From contig JAJUFP010000006.1 of the NCBI GenBank assembly GCA_029263715.1, positions 121,945 through 185,944 of the forward strand: a stretch of 64,000 bases of DNA. The letters are read 5' to 3'. How positions within the stretch are numbered: position 1 is the first letter of the stretch; each line of letters starts with the position of its first letter. The stretch is from Nitrososphaera sp. (GTDB taxonomy: Archaea > Thermoproteota > Nitrososphaeria > Nitrososphaerales > Nitrososphaeraceae). Of the stretch, positions 26,184 to 34,384 are shown piece after piece. The notes beneath the pieces are model-generated. The model worked only from the letters and a program-made list of their open reading frames with translations, searched no databases and had not been told where the DNA came from. Both the position numbers and the translations under genes were made by a program.

Positions 26184-27232
26184 ACCGGTGTCAGCGGGGT
26201 GTATCGGAGACCTTCCGTCTCGTCAAAGCCAAACATCACGTTCATGTTCTGTATGGCAGAGCCTGCCGCGCCCTTCATCAGGTTGTCAGAGGCAGACAAT
26301 GCTACTATTCTCTGGTTATCTTCGTCGATGTCAAAGCCGACATCGCAAAAGTTTGAGCCGACCACAAACTTGGGATCTGGGAACTTGTACAGGCCCTTCT
26401 TGTCGCGGATAAGGCGCACGAACGGCTCGCCTTTGTACGACTGGCGGTACATCTTCCACAGCTCCAGCTCCTCGACCTGGCGCTTGAGGAACGTGTGGTT
26501 TGTTGTAAGTATGCCACGCACAATGTTGACAGCGTGCGGGCTCATGCTCACCTTGATCTCTTTTTTGGCGATCATGGACAGCTCTTGTTCGATCTCGCCG
26601 GTGTGCCGGTGCTTTGCCGGCTTGTACGGCCGGATGACACCGTACCGCATGGCATGGTGCGTTCCGGCGTTGGCCTTTTGGCCTGCGCCTGAGGATCCTA
26701 TCTTGCTGTCCACCACAACATGCTCTGTGTCTATCAGGTTGTTCTCTATCAGCGGCTTGAGGGCAAGAAGCGAGGTAACTGCCATGCATCCAGGGCAGGA
26801 GACCAGCTGCGCCTTCTTGATCTCTTCGCGGTGAAGCTCCGGCACGCCGTATACTGACTTTGACAGCATGTCGGGGAACGGATGCTCCCATCCGTACCAT
26901 TTGATGTAGTCCTTTGGATTCTTTAACCTAAAATCTGCGGAGAGATCGATTATCTTGACTCCGCGGTCGTAAAGGTCCTTGACTATCTTGTTGGCCTTGC
27001 CGTGCGGAACTGACGTGAACACCAGATCGCAGGAATTGGCCAGTTTTTCCATATCCATCGGTGAAAATGAAATATCGATGAACCCCTTCAGACTTGGATG
27101 TACCCTGTGCACATACTCGCCTGCCTTTTGCCTTGAAGTCACCATGCTCACCTCTACCTTGGGGTGGGTGACCAGCAACCTGAGCAGCTCGCCTCCAACG
27201 TAACCGGAAGCGCCGACTACTCCAATCTTCAT
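26180..27232 (-). CDS. lysY: [LysW]-acyl-phosphate reductase (LysY/ArgC family)
   Basis: LysY reduces the LysW-bound acyl phosphate to the semialdehyde with NADPH. The N-terminal GASGYVGGELLRLL binds NADPH and SCPGCMAVT carries the catalytic Cys; HRHTGEIEQEL contributes the conserved His region. It is 350 residues long. A GGAGGA Shine-Dalgarno-like site (minus strand, 27243-27248) lies 10 bases before the ATG. It is the first gene of the lysYZJ-lrp operon, controlled by the palindromic region at 27304-27363. Confidence 0.9.
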   Translation of the reverse strand: MKIGVVGASGYVGGELLRLLVTHPKVEVSMVTSRQKAGEYVHRVHPSLKGFIDISFSPMDMEKLANSCDLVFTSVPHGKANKIVKDLYDRGVKIIDLSADFRLKNPKDYIKWYGWEHPFPDMLSKSVYGVPELHREEIKKAQLVSCPGCMAVTSLLALKPLIENNLIDTEHVVVDSKIGSSGAGQKANAGTHHAMRYGVIRPYKPAKHRHTGEIEQELSMIAKKEIKVSMSPHAVNIVRGILTTNHTFLKRQVEELELWKMYRQSYKGEPFVRLIRDKKGLYKFPDPKFVVGSNFCDVGFDIDEDNQRIVALSASDNLMKGAAGSAIQNMNVMFGFDETEGLRYTPLTPV

Positions 27233-27274
27233 TTAAGACACGTCCTCCTCTACTTTTATAGCTCTGAGATGCAT
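27233..27274 (-). CDS. Possible 13-codon leader ORF before lysY
   Basis: Between the predicted start of transcription and lysY lies ATG followed by 12 codons (MHLRAIKVEEDVS) and TAA; the stop is directly before the lysY ATG, and the ORF contains the GGAGGA ribosome-binding site for lysY. The start is about 9 bases after the expected transcription start. It could be a coupled leader or chance; only the geometry supports it. Confidence 0.25.
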   Translation of the reverse strand: MHLRAIKVEEDVS

Positions 27275-27303
27275 TTCTTTGAAAATTTTGCCTTGAAAAT
27301 CCT

Positions 27304-27363
27304 CATTTATATTTTTTGGTCAGATATGACCCGATGCAGGTCAATTATGACCAGAATCGGTCA
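27304..27363 (-). promoter_or_regulatory. lysY promoter and tandem GGTCA operator
   Basis: On the minus strand AAATATAAAT (27305-27314) is a TATA box for lysY. Directly upstream lie two perfect inverted repeats, GGTCAGATATGACC (27318-27331) and GGTCAATTATGACC (27339-27352), 21 bases apart centre to centre, and a third half-site GGTCA at 27359. The sites overlap or adjoin the TATA/BRE region, so binding would affect initiation. The first 28 bases (27304-27331) are identical to those before argG. Confidence 0.85.
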
Positions 27364-27443
27364 TGTCAGTTTTTGAAAACCTCGGCAATAGGCTCTGACC
27401 GCAGGTTAGCAGCTAATGTTTCTGAGCATCTAATAATTTGTAT

Positions 27444-27471
27444 AAAAAATAGTTGTTTTGTTTCAACTATT
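27444..27471 (-). terminator. Hairpin plus T-run terminator of the SIMPL-cupredoxin gene
   Basis: On the minus strand the arms AATAGTTG and CAACTATT (27464-27471 and 27448-27455 on the plus strand) form an 8-base-pair stem with an 8-base loop, followed by TTTTTT. The first arm contains the stop codon TAG of the gene. This has the look of an intrinsic terminator; archaeal polymerase mainly needs the T-run. Confidence 0.65.
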
Positions 27472-28834
27472 GCAGTTCGAACTCCACCGTCATGGCGACG
27501 GAAACTTGCTGCCCTTGGATGCTGGAGATGTAGTATGGCGGTATGATGTTTACTCCTCTGTATGTTACAATGCCGCCATATGGATTACCAAATGGAATGG
27601 CATTAACTTCTATGCTCTTTACGCTTCCTATCTTCAACCCTAGCGGTTGTGCAATTTCGTTAGCTCTTTCCTGCGCATTTGCAAACGCCAGTTGATTTAG
27701 TTCAATTCTTGCCTTGTCTATTGCAGCATCAGATATTGACAGAAACACATTTTCAAGATAGGCGCCCTCATTCCTGGCAGCTTCTGCAATCTTGTTGATG
27801 TTTGAAAGGTCTGTCTTTACGATGAATTGTGTGTACGTAGAGTACGTTGTTCCAGGCCCCGGCCCACCATAATAAGCTGGATTAAAACTCACATTTGCCG
27901 GCTCGAGCTTCTCTGAATCGATTCCTGCGTCCTTTAGTATTGCCTTTACTTTTTCTATTTTTTCGTACGTGGTCTTGATTGTGTTTTCAAGTGTATCTGG
28001 TTGTGTGTTGATTACGACGTATCCTGTGACAACTATTTTCTTTGTCTCATGATTTGGTTCTTCTGATATCGGTTCTTCATCTGAAATCGTTATTGAACCA
28101 GTCATGAAGGGGTGAAGAACACAGTAATACAGAATAGTTCCTGGCAAACCCTCGATTCTTACAGTTGCGCTCTCGCCGGGACCTAATAAGCCAGTATCAA
28201 ATATCTTTCCAGCATCATTAGAACTTGGGGTCCCGGAGGTAGCAGTATGAAGCGCAGAGTCCTGATTAGTCCAAGTTACCGTGCTTCCAGATGCCACAAC
28301 AATATCTTTGGGTTCAAAGGGAAGCGAGTTTTGGTCAGACGCGCCAAAAGGAATTATCACGCTGGCATCGGCTACACTGTATTGTGGTACCTGCGAAACA
28401 GAAATGCTTTCCAATCCAAATCCCTCATTGCTCAATGCTTCAGATATTGCTGTAAACTGATCAATGCTTGACGATATCGCTATTGAAGCATACCCGGTAA
28501 ACGTGTTAGATGGAATTGACGGTCCGGAATAGTATTGGTTAATGTACGAGTTTCCGATGCTGATGGTTGTATTATCACCAGCCGCCTCTTTTATGGCATC
28601 CATTACTTTCGCTTGTCGAGTGTGCAGGTCTGCTATCTCTGAAATGTCGATAGCTTGGTTCTGTATTGCCAGCATTAATGTAGCCTGATCCGGGTCCAGC
28701 ATCTTGGATGCTTCACCGGTTACCTTTATCGATGCTCCTGATGATGCCGATGCTGCTTTCTGACTAAATGCATTCTGCACATTTACAGCTCCAACTGCGG
28801 ACAGGAAAAGAGCTGCTACAAGGGTGACTCCCAC
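27467..28834 (-). CDS. Exported SIMPL-cupredoxin-SIMPL protein
   Basis: A hydrophobic N-terminal segment (residues 1-24) suggests export, though it lacks the usual basic start. Residues about 34-155 and 262-455 both resemble SIMPL (DUF541) domains, with the pattern IKVTGEASKMLDPDQATLML and its counterpart IVVTGYVVINTQPDTLENTI. Between them is a plastocyanin-like domain (about 158-252) with His196, Cys238, His241 and Met244, the complete type 1 copper ligand set. The GTG start at 28834 is the first possible one after an upstream TGA. Copper proteins are abundant in ammonia oxidisers as electron carriers; a cupredoxin inside a SIMPL repeat is unusual. Confidence 0.75.
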   Translation of the reverse strand: MGVTLVAALFLSAVGAVNVQNAFSQKAASASSGASIKVTGEASKMLDPDQATLMLAIQNQAIDISEIADLHTRQAKVMDAIKEAAGDNTTISIGNSYINQYYSGPSIPSNTFTGYASIAISSSIDQFTAISEALSNEGFGLESISVSQVPQYSVADASVIIPFGASDQNSLPFEPKDIVVASGSTVTWTNQDSALHTATSGTPSSNDAGKIFDTGLLGPGESATVRIEGLPGTILYYCVLHPFMTGSITISDEEPISEEPNHETKKIVVTGYVVINTQPDTLENTIKTTYEKIEKVKAILKDAGIDSEKLEPANVSFNPAYYGGPGPGTTYSTYTQFIVKTDLSNINKIAEAARNEGAYLENVFLSISDAAIDKARIELNQLAFANAQERANEIAQPLGLKIGSVKSIEVNAIPFGNPYGGIVTYRGVNIIPPYYISSIQGQQVSVAMTVEFELQ

Positions 28835-28842
28835 GGCTAAAG

Positions 28843-29004
28843 CTATGACAGCCAGCTTCGGTGAATTTGGTAGAAAATTATTTCACCAGTATTCTGGAGA
28901 GGTCTTTCGTATTTAGGAGTTGCTTGCAAAGATTGGTTGAGATTCTCCCAGTCTTGCCATTGGGCGCATTTCGACGTCATCAGTAATTCGATGGTCACCA
29001 ACAT
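28843..29004 (-). CDS. Possible 53-residue upstream ORF
   Basis: An ATG at 29004 lies about 22 bases after the TATA-like GGATATAATTTT on the minus strand and opens a frame of 53 residues that stops 9 bases before the GTG of the SIMPL-cupredoxin gene. It may be a leader, a small protein, or a chance ORF on the 5' untranslated region. The peptide (starting MLVTIELLMTSK) has no recognisable motif. Confidence 0.3.
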   Translation of the reverse strand: MLVTIELLMTSKCAQWQDWENLNQSLQATPKYERPLQNTGEIIFYQIHRSWLS

Positions 29005-29039
29005 TCTTGTACGCTGAAAAATTATATCCGGTCAATCAA

Positions 29040-29972
29040 TCAAGCAAACAGCTTTCTGTACTCCTTTGGGTCAAAAGCAACCCGGGTCTTTTCAAACACA
29101 CTGCTCTGCACAGCTATCGGCATGGACCGGGTGTTGGTTGACGCACCAAAGCGGCCCTTTGAATCAACTGTTATCAGCCCGCCGGTATCTGGCCCGAACC
29201 TCTCTGTCAGAACCTCTATTGCCATGCTGCCAGACTGCATGGCATCGTTGGTTTTCATGTAATCGCAAGCAGATTTGCAGAGGCATAACCTTATCATGTA
29301 TTCACCGTGGCCCGTGGCACAGGCCGCGCCGGACAGGTTATCGGCGTACAGACCGGCGCCAACAACTGCCGAATCACCTATCCTGCCCGGCATCTTGAGC
29401 CACAAGCCACCAGTGGAAACGGAAGATGCAACATTTCCGTGTCTGTCGATGGCAACCGCGCCAACCGTTCCGAAATTATTTGAAAATAGTTTGTAATTCC
29501 TTTTCAATTCTGTCTCCATCTGCTGGTAATGTCTATCAAATGCTCTCAGCCTTTGAGGGTCTGGCTCAAGCGGTTCTGGCACGACGTGGCAGCGTTTTGC
29601 CAGCTCAATGGCGCCATCTGAGACAAGAAATACGTGGTCTGTCTTTTCCATCACGAGGCGGGCCAGCCTTACAGGGTTTCGTATGTTTTGTACCATACCT
29701 ACCGATCCGCAGGAAAGGTCCTTGCCATTCATTATGGAGGCATCCATCTCAATTCTTTTGTCCACCGTAAGGCAGGAGCCCACCCCAGCATTGAAAAGGC
29801 CACTGTCTTCCATGCTTGCCACAGCCGACTCGACTGCATCGACGGCGTCTTGCCCTGCCTCAAGAAGGGCATAGCCAAGGGAACACGCGTCCTTGAGGGC
29901 TTTTGATATCTGCACAGAAGACTTGATCTTCGAGCCTGCTCCACTATGAATCAGGATGCCAAAATTAGCCAT
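29040..29972 (-). CDS. Isoaspartyl peptidase / plant-type L-asparaginase
   Basis: This Ntn hydrolase cleaves isoaspartyl dipeptides and asparagine after autocleavage into two chains. The start ILIHSGAG is typical, and the cleavage site is FGTVGAVAID, where the exposed Thr becomes the nucleophile. Further conserved parts are SVSTGGLWLKMPGRIGD and CATGHGEYMIR, both of which line the active site. It is 310 residues long and looks complete. It stands alone; neighbours give no further hint. Confidence 0.9.
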   Translation of the reverse strand: MANFGILIHSGAGSKIKSSVQISKALKDACSLGYALLEAGQDAVDAVESAVASMEDSGLFNAGVGSCLTVDKRIEMDASIMNGKDLSCGSVGMVQNIRNPVRLARLVMEKTDHVFLVSDGAIELAKRCHVVPEPLEPDPQRLRAFDRHYQQMETELKRNYKLFSNNFGTVGAVAIDRHGNVASSVSTGGLWLKMPGRIGDSAVVGAGLYADNLSGAACATGHGEYMIRLCLCKSACDYMKTNDAMQSGSMAIEVLTERFGPDTGGLITVDSKGRFGASTNTRSMPIAVQSSVFEKTRVAFDPKEYRKLFA

Positions 29973-30209
29973 CTTCTATGATCTAGCTTTTCTTTGCGAT
30001 ATAGATTTGCGCCTGTTTCTAAGCATAAGATTGTCTGAAAAATAATTATTTATTGACTGCTCAGCGCATAATCATCATCAATAGATACGTAGTGCTAGCT
30101 ACATGCTGCCACCTGCACAAGGACAGGCAATCGTCTTGGCCAGTTTGACATCTATGTCTTTCAGAAGCGGATAAGGAGCGGCCTCCGGAAATTAGCCACG
30201 GGGGTGGTC

Positions 30210-30980
30210 CTACGAGGCTGTTTCTGGGACAGGACCGCTGGCCTGGTTCTTATCCTGTACTATTTGAATAGCCACTCTCGAAGGTTCTATTTCTTTGAGC
30301 TCCTTGCCGTAAAGAGCCGCTAACGATTTCATTGTCCCTTCATCCAGCTTTTCCTTAAATTCGATGACACCTCTTTGGAGGTATTTCTTTTTCTCAAAAT
30401 TATCTCCGTACTTTTGATGATCCGCTATGTAAGTTGAGCTTTCCCGCATGATAACGTCATCGTCATCTAGGGCCGAAATGAGGTTTACGATGGAGCCGCC
30501 AAGGCCGGAGATGATAGAATTAATTTTATCAGTACCTGGAAAGGGCAATTTCTGGAATACATCTCCAACGAGCTGCAAAATTGATGATATTCTTGTGTAT
30601 GCGGCTTTGTCAAGCTCTATGGCATCAACAGATATAGTCAGGTGATCAGTCACTTTCATCCTGGATACGAGTACTACATCGCGTATAGGCAAGTAGGAGT
30701 CTTTTTTGACCCCCCTAAATGTGCCAATTATCTTACTAGTTGTTTTTTCGCTGCCGTCATCGCTGCCGGTATTAAGCTGGATTGTTACTGCAACTTCGGC
30801 TTGGCCCTTAATCCATGGTTCATGATTGTCGCCTATGTAGATTTCCTTCAGTATTACCATGACATATGTGCTATCTTTTACATACTGTGGCTGCTTGTTT
30901 TGTGGTGGTATTTGTTCAAAAGCTACTCTCGGCATCATCTCTAATCTTTCTTCGATCTTTTTAAGATTGTCGGAGTCCAA
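30210..30980 (-). CDS. Uncharacterised protein, about 256 residues
   Basis: The frame is open up to 31136, but the upstream part encodes an implausible Cys/Trp-rich stretch over a region that looks non-coding on this strand. The TTG at 30980 (starting DSDNLKKIEERLEMMPRV) is a sensible start. The protein has beta-rich sequence (VMVILKEIYIGD, ASVAVTIQLN-like strands), then a helical part and an acidic RESSTYIADHQKYGDNFEKK segment. The first half could be a C2-like or immunoglobulin-like sandwich; this is only an impression. No homologue is recognised. Confidence 0.5.
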   Translation of the reverse strand: MDSDNLKKIEERLEMMPRVAFEQIPPQNKQPQYVKDSTYVMVILKEIYIGDNHEPWIKGQAEVAVTIQLNTGSDDGSEKTTSKIIGTFRGVKKDSYLPIRDVVLVSRMKVTDHLTISVDAIELDKAAYTRISSILQLVGDVFQKLPFPGTDKINSIISGLGGSIVNLISALDDDDVIMRESSTYIADHQKYGDNFEKKKYLQRGVIEFKEKLDEGTMKSLAALYGKELKEIEPSRVAIQIVQDKNQASGPVPETAS

Positions 30981-31130
30981 ATAATAGTTCGATAATGCGA
31001 AGCAGCAGGTGGGCAAAGCTGCCCCGTTGAGCCATGCGGTGAGGTTGACCATCCAGGAACATCGCAGGCTGCACAGAAAACCTAAGACAAAAAGAGTGGT
31101 TCGATGAATGATAGAAACTAGAGGCAGCCT

Positions 31131-31280
31131 TTGCAACCTTGTCGGCTCTGTTCTGCTTTGCAGAAGGAAATCGAGCTATGTAACACAAAAGACGAAAGAG
31201 AAAGGCAAGCGTTGTTGAATTTTCTATTGAAAGAGCGTCAGGAAGCCTATCATGGCCTGAGTGACCGCCCTGTCAATTGA
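31131..31280 (+). CDS. Possible 49-residue small protein
   Basis: From a TTG at 31131 to TGA at 31278-31280 runs a short frame with protein-like composition: a CRLC knuckle near the N-terminus, then a charged amphipathic helix (KDERERQALLNFLLKERQEA) and YHGLSDRPVN at the end. No Shine-Dalgarno or clear TATA box is evident. The bias toward Glu, Arg, Leu and Gln in this frame and not in others supports coding. It might be a fragment of a larger lost gene. Confidence 0.4.
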   Translation: MQPCRLCSALQKEIELCNTKDERERQALLNFLLKERQEAYHGLSDRPVN

Positions 31281-31541
31281 TACGATGGCGTAGGAACATT
31301 GTTTTCCGGTTCAAACTCTCGCGGGCTACATCTAATGCACATAAGAAAGATTTTGCCATCCGGCTTTCAAACGAACAGGACTTTGGAGTAGTTTCGTCCT
31401 GCTGTAAATTATACCAAGCTGGTCGAGCAGGCAGTACTTTGACAATATGGACTATGACTGGAAATAAGTCGGAGAATATTATAGTAGCACTTGATTTGTG
31501 TGAGTCAAGACGTTTAGTAACAATGATTTTTTGATGGATCA
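31281..31541. other. Gene-poor stretch without recognisable content
   Basis: About 260 bases after the small ORF show no convincing coding frame on either strand; the 85-residue frame starting at 31277 has no family resemblance. The base composition is lower in G+C than in flanking genes. I see no tRNA, repeat family or insertion-sequence end here, apart from the hairpin that follows at 31542. Confidence 0.4.
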
Positions 31542-31584
31542 GTGCCTATGCAACGAGTTACGCAACACTTTTGTTGCATAGCAC
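31542..31584. repeat. Inverted repeat (12-base-pair stem) after the SDR gene
   Basis: GTGCCTATGCAAC (31542-31554) pairs with GTTGCATAGCAC (31573-31584) with one bulged C, and the 18-base loop contains another GCAAC. It lies about 28 bases beyond the stop of the SDR gene on that gene's strand, so it may be its terminator hairpin, or the end of a lost element. Confidence 0.6.
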
Positions 31585-31611
31585 ACATGAAAAACCTGAT
31601 TTAACATATAA

Positions 31612-32292
31612 TTATCTAACATAATCCCAGACGTTAACATCGGAGCCAGACTTTAGCCTGTACTTGCCACTTGCTAGGTTGAAAACAACCTCCGCGACTT
31701 TTTCGGGAGCCATACCGCGAAAGTCAGTCATTCTTGTGGCTATAGCTCCGGGGTTCACCGCGTATACCTTTATTTTTGGCAGCTCCTCTGCCAGGGACTT
31801 TGTAAATCCGCGAACACCCCACTTTGTCGCGCAGTAAACAGTGAGGTCTGCGTAGCCGGTAAGGCCGGCGCCGCTGGCCATGTTGATTATGGTATCCTGT
31901 ACAAATGGCAGGCATTCTTTGGTGACTTTTATCAATCCTTCAAGATTGGTTCGGATCTGACTTGCTATATCATCGAATTCTTGCTCTTCAAGACGCCGCC
32001 AAACAATGACGCCTGCATTGTTGATAAGGATGGATATCTTGCCGTACCTATCGGCGACCTGCCTTACCGCGGTTTTGATGCTTGTGTCATCCATAACATT
32101 CAGGTAAAAGACAAATGCATCGGCCGCCCCTAAATCCGTGCATTTTTTGGCCGTCTTTTCCGCATCTTCCCTGTCCTTGTAGTAGGTTATTGCAACCTTG
32201 CAACCGGCCTGAGAAAATCTGAATGCATCTTCCCGCCCTATTCCTATGCTTGAGCCGGTTATGAGCACGACTTTGTTTTTCAACGATTCCAT
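31612..32292 (-). CDS. Short-chain dehydrogenase/reductase (SDR)
   Basis: A classical SDR with NAD(P) motif TGSSIGIGRE, NNAG, and the catalytic Ser/Tyr/Lys in INMASGAG and YCATKWG. The frame extends to 32361, but starting at ATG 32292 gives MESLKNKVVLITG, the normal SDR beginning, and avoids overlap with the THUMP gene. The length is then 226 residues, slightly short at the C-terminus. The substrate is unknown. Confidence 0.8.
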   Translation of the reverse strand: MESLKNKVVLITGSSIGIGREDAFRFSQAGCKVAITYYKDREDAEKTAKKCTDLGAADAFVFYLNVMDDTSIKTAVRQVADRYGKISILINNAGVIVWRRLEEQEFDDIASQIRTNLEGLIKVTKECLPFVQDTIINMASGAGLTGYADLTVYCATKWGVRGFTKSLAEELPKIKVYAVNPGAIATRMTDFRGMAPEKVAEVVFNLASGKYRLKSGSDVNVWDYVR

Positions 32293-32326
32293 GACGGCAT
32301 TACTTGCCTGCCCCATAAAATAACCG

Positions 32327-32878
32327 CTATGACCTGCTGGAATGAATGAATTCCCGGCCACGCGCAGCCATGGAAATGGAGAATATCTCGCCGGGTCTGA
32401 TTACAGAAATTCCGGCGTTGCGGCCAATTATCTCCAGCCGTACTATTTTATCTGGCTGTCTAAGGTCGACCTTTTCGTCTATCAAGCCTGCGAGGTGCTT
32501 TATGATATCGGCCTTGTGGTATTGCGTGTACCGCCTTTTTTCAATGACCATCATCCACTTCTCGCCCCTGTCTATCTTGTTTCTGAGGGTTGTCAGGCCC
32601 TCGGCCATCGAGTCCATGTCAGATGAGACCCAGCAGTCCACTGGAGCCCACTTTAACGTGTGAGCAAAGGCAAAAGGATCATGGCTGTACATTTTGTACA
32701 ATTCCTTTACCACATGCCTTGAATCAAGAACAGAGCTGATGCCGGCCACGCCCTGCGCGATGGTTCTCCTAATCATCGGGTTTTTGTCTCCAAGAGCCGC
32801 CAGTGTCCTCCTTATCTCATCTCTGGCAAGATAAAATCTGCTCCAGCCGTAAGACACGAGCAGGTTGTAAGCGTACAC
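32327..32878 (-). CDS. THUMP-domain protein, Tan1-like tRNA acetylation adaptor
   Basis: The C-terminal half has the THUMP pattern (VEKRRYTQYHKADIIKHLAG, then a strand VRLEIIGRNAGISVI); the N-terminal part NLLVSYGWSRFYLARDEIRR matches Tan1-type proteins that help acetylate C12 of tRNA-Leu/Ser. The frame is open to 32935, but GTG at 32878 lies 23 bases after TTTAAG on its strand, fitting a leaderless start (MYAYNLLVSYGW). At 183 residues the size is normal for archaeal Tan1. The acetyltransferase itself is not in the window. Confidence 0.75.
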   Translation of the reverse strand: MYAYNLLVSYGWSRFYLARDEIRRTLAALGDKNPMIRRTIAQGVAGISSVLDSRHVVKELYKMYSHDPFAFAHTLKWAPVDCWVSSDMDSMAEGLTTLRNKIDRGEKWMMVIEKRRYTQYHKADIIKHLAGLIDEKVDLRQPDKIVRLEIIGRNAGISVIRPGEIFSISMAARGREFIHSSRS

Positions 32879-32965
32879 ATAACCGGATTGCAGGAGCAGC
32901 CTTAAATCTACGCCGCATCGTGCAATCATCTGCACGACAACGCAAACATCCTGCTAAATACCAAG

Positions 32966-34078
32966 TTGTGCTATCTTTACAGCACGTTCAGATTTCAGTC
33001 GCTTTCAGTATGGGGTAACAAGGAAGTCAGGAGCAGGCTGAGCTGGTACCATGATGTCATGAGGGATCTCAAGCCAGCCAAATTCCTGATCTGCAAGAGC
33101 ATACCCTGCAACAAGCTTGAAGGTGCTTCCCTGGCTGATCTTTGGGCCGAACATGGCAGGCTGGCAGAATTGTTCAAAAGAAAGCTTGAAAAAGTGAAAG
33201 CCGGCGCCGTCGACCTAGCCGTCGAAGAGCACAGTTTTCTGGATCTAAAGTTCGAGCTGGCCAAAAAGATGCTGGACAGCTGCAATTATTGCGAATGGAA
33301 CTGCCGTGTTAACAGAAACCAAGGCAAAGTCGGTGTCTGCCGGCTCGACAAGGTCACACGGGTTGCATCCTGGTTCAGGCACTTTGGCGAGGAGCCTCCC
33401 CTGGTAAATACACATGGTTCGGGCACGATCTTTTTTACCGGCTGCATGTTTCGCTGTGTCTTCTGTCAAAACTGGAGCATATCCCAGTATCCGCTGGCAG
33501 GAGAGGAAGTGGATGAAAACAAGCTTGCCGAAATAATGAGGGCGTTACGGAGGCAGGGTGCCCACAACATCAATTTCGTCGGAGGAGAACCCACGCCCAA
33601 CATACACACAATAATTGGGGGCATGCTGCGTCTGGATGTCAACATTCCAATGCTTTGGAACAGTGACATGTACGGCAGCGTCGATGCGATGAACCTGCTC
33701 AAGGAAGTGATCGACATATGGCTTCCAGATTTCAAGTACGGAAATGACAATTGCGCACGAAGGTTATCCAACGTACCTAACTATTTTGCCGTAGTTGCAA
33801 GAAATCACAAGATCGCCGGCGAAAACGGGGATATGATAATTCGACATCTGGTGCTGCCCAACCATTTTGAATGTTGCACCAAACCTGTGCTGGAGTGGAT
33901 AGCACAGAACTGCCCCCATGCTTTGGTGAACGTGATGCAGCAATACTACCCGGACTACAAAGTAATCCAGCACCCGGAAAAATACCCAGACATAGCTCGC
34001 AGGCTGACGTCAAAAGAGGTCGAGAAGGCCTACGAATACGCCGAAAAGCTGGGGCTGGTTTACGAGCCGGTCTCATAA
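32966..34078 (+). CDS. Radical SAM protein, PflA-like (COG1313 type)
   Basis: The cluster motif CMFRCVFC binds the 4Fe-4S centre that cleaves S-adenosylmethionine. Before it lies a CNYCEWNCRVNR...GVCRL cysteine pattern, typical of the pyruvate formate-lyase activating-like group of unknown substrate. GGEPTPN is the SAM-binding glycine motif. The start is uncertain: ATG at 32966 or ATG at 33059 (MRDLKPAKFLICKS). It is divergent from the THUMP gene. A role in activating a glycyl radical enzyme is not supported by any neighbour. Confidence 0.75.
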   Translation: MCYLYSTFRFQSLSVWGNKEVRSRLSWYHDVMRDLKPAKFLICKSIPCNKLEGASLADLWAEHGRLAELFKRKLEKVKAGAVDLAVEEHSFLDLKFELAKKMLDSCNYCEWNCRVNRNQGKVGVCRLDKVTRVASWFRHFGEEPPLVNTHGSGTIFFTGCMFRCVFCQNWSISQYPLAGEEVDENKLAEIMRALRRQGAHNINFVGGEPTPNIHTIIGGMLRLDVNIPMLWNSDMYGSVDAMNLLKEVIDIWLPDFKYGNDNCARRLSNVPNYFAVVARNHKIAGENGDMIIRHLVLPNHFECCTKPVLEWIAQNCPHALVNVMQQYYPDYKVIQHPEKYPDIARRLTSKEVEKAYEYAEKLGLVYEPVS

Positions 34079-34084
34079 GCACAC

Positions 34085-34366
34085 ATGCCAGTGCAGCAAG
34101 GTTATGAAGATGTTCTGCCTACTCTTAGTCAGGGGCTGAACGCGGTGGGCAAAAAATACATGGAGCAGCACATCCACGAGTACCTGAAGGGCTTGATATT
34201 TCGGTGCATTGCAAACAACGAAAATGGAATATCTGTCGAAAAGATCAAAGAATACCTGAATATCCAAGAAAAACACTACAAGGAATTCAAGGATTGCCTT
34301 CATGAGATGGAAAGCGACGGCCTGATAAAGTACGATGCCAGAACAGGCCTATGTAAACCTGCATAA
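34085..34366 (+). CDS. Small winged-helix-like protein, 93 residues
   Basis: The protein is helical and contains a probable winged-helix: ISVEKIKEYLNIQEKHYKEF as the recognition region and MESDGLIKYDARTGLCK as the wing. It starts six bases after the radical SAM gene on the same strand, so it is likely co-transcribed. It converges on lysX. It may be a small DNA-binding regulator, but that is inference from fold impression. Confidence 0.55.
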   Translation: MPVQQGYEDVLPTLSQGLNAVGKKYMEQHIHEYLKGLIFRCIANNENGISVEKIKEYLNIQEKHYKEFKDCLHEMESDGLIKYDARTGLCKPA

Positions 34367-34384
34367 GGCGTTAACAGCAGGACA

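Noticed and set aside
28930..29010. TGATGA-like box on the minus strand, tested as a second C/D RNA
   Set aside because: No matching box D at proper spacing and no terminal stem; only the locus at 13548-13619 has all elements.
30060..30110. TGATGATG near a CTGA on the minus strand
   Set aside because: A possible C and D pair exists but C' and D' are missing and flanking ends do not pair, so a guide RNA is not supported.
31277..31534. 85-residue ORF after the small CRLC ORF
   Set aside because: Composition is not protein-like, no start signal or family resemblance is seen, and a possible transposase remnant could not be supported.
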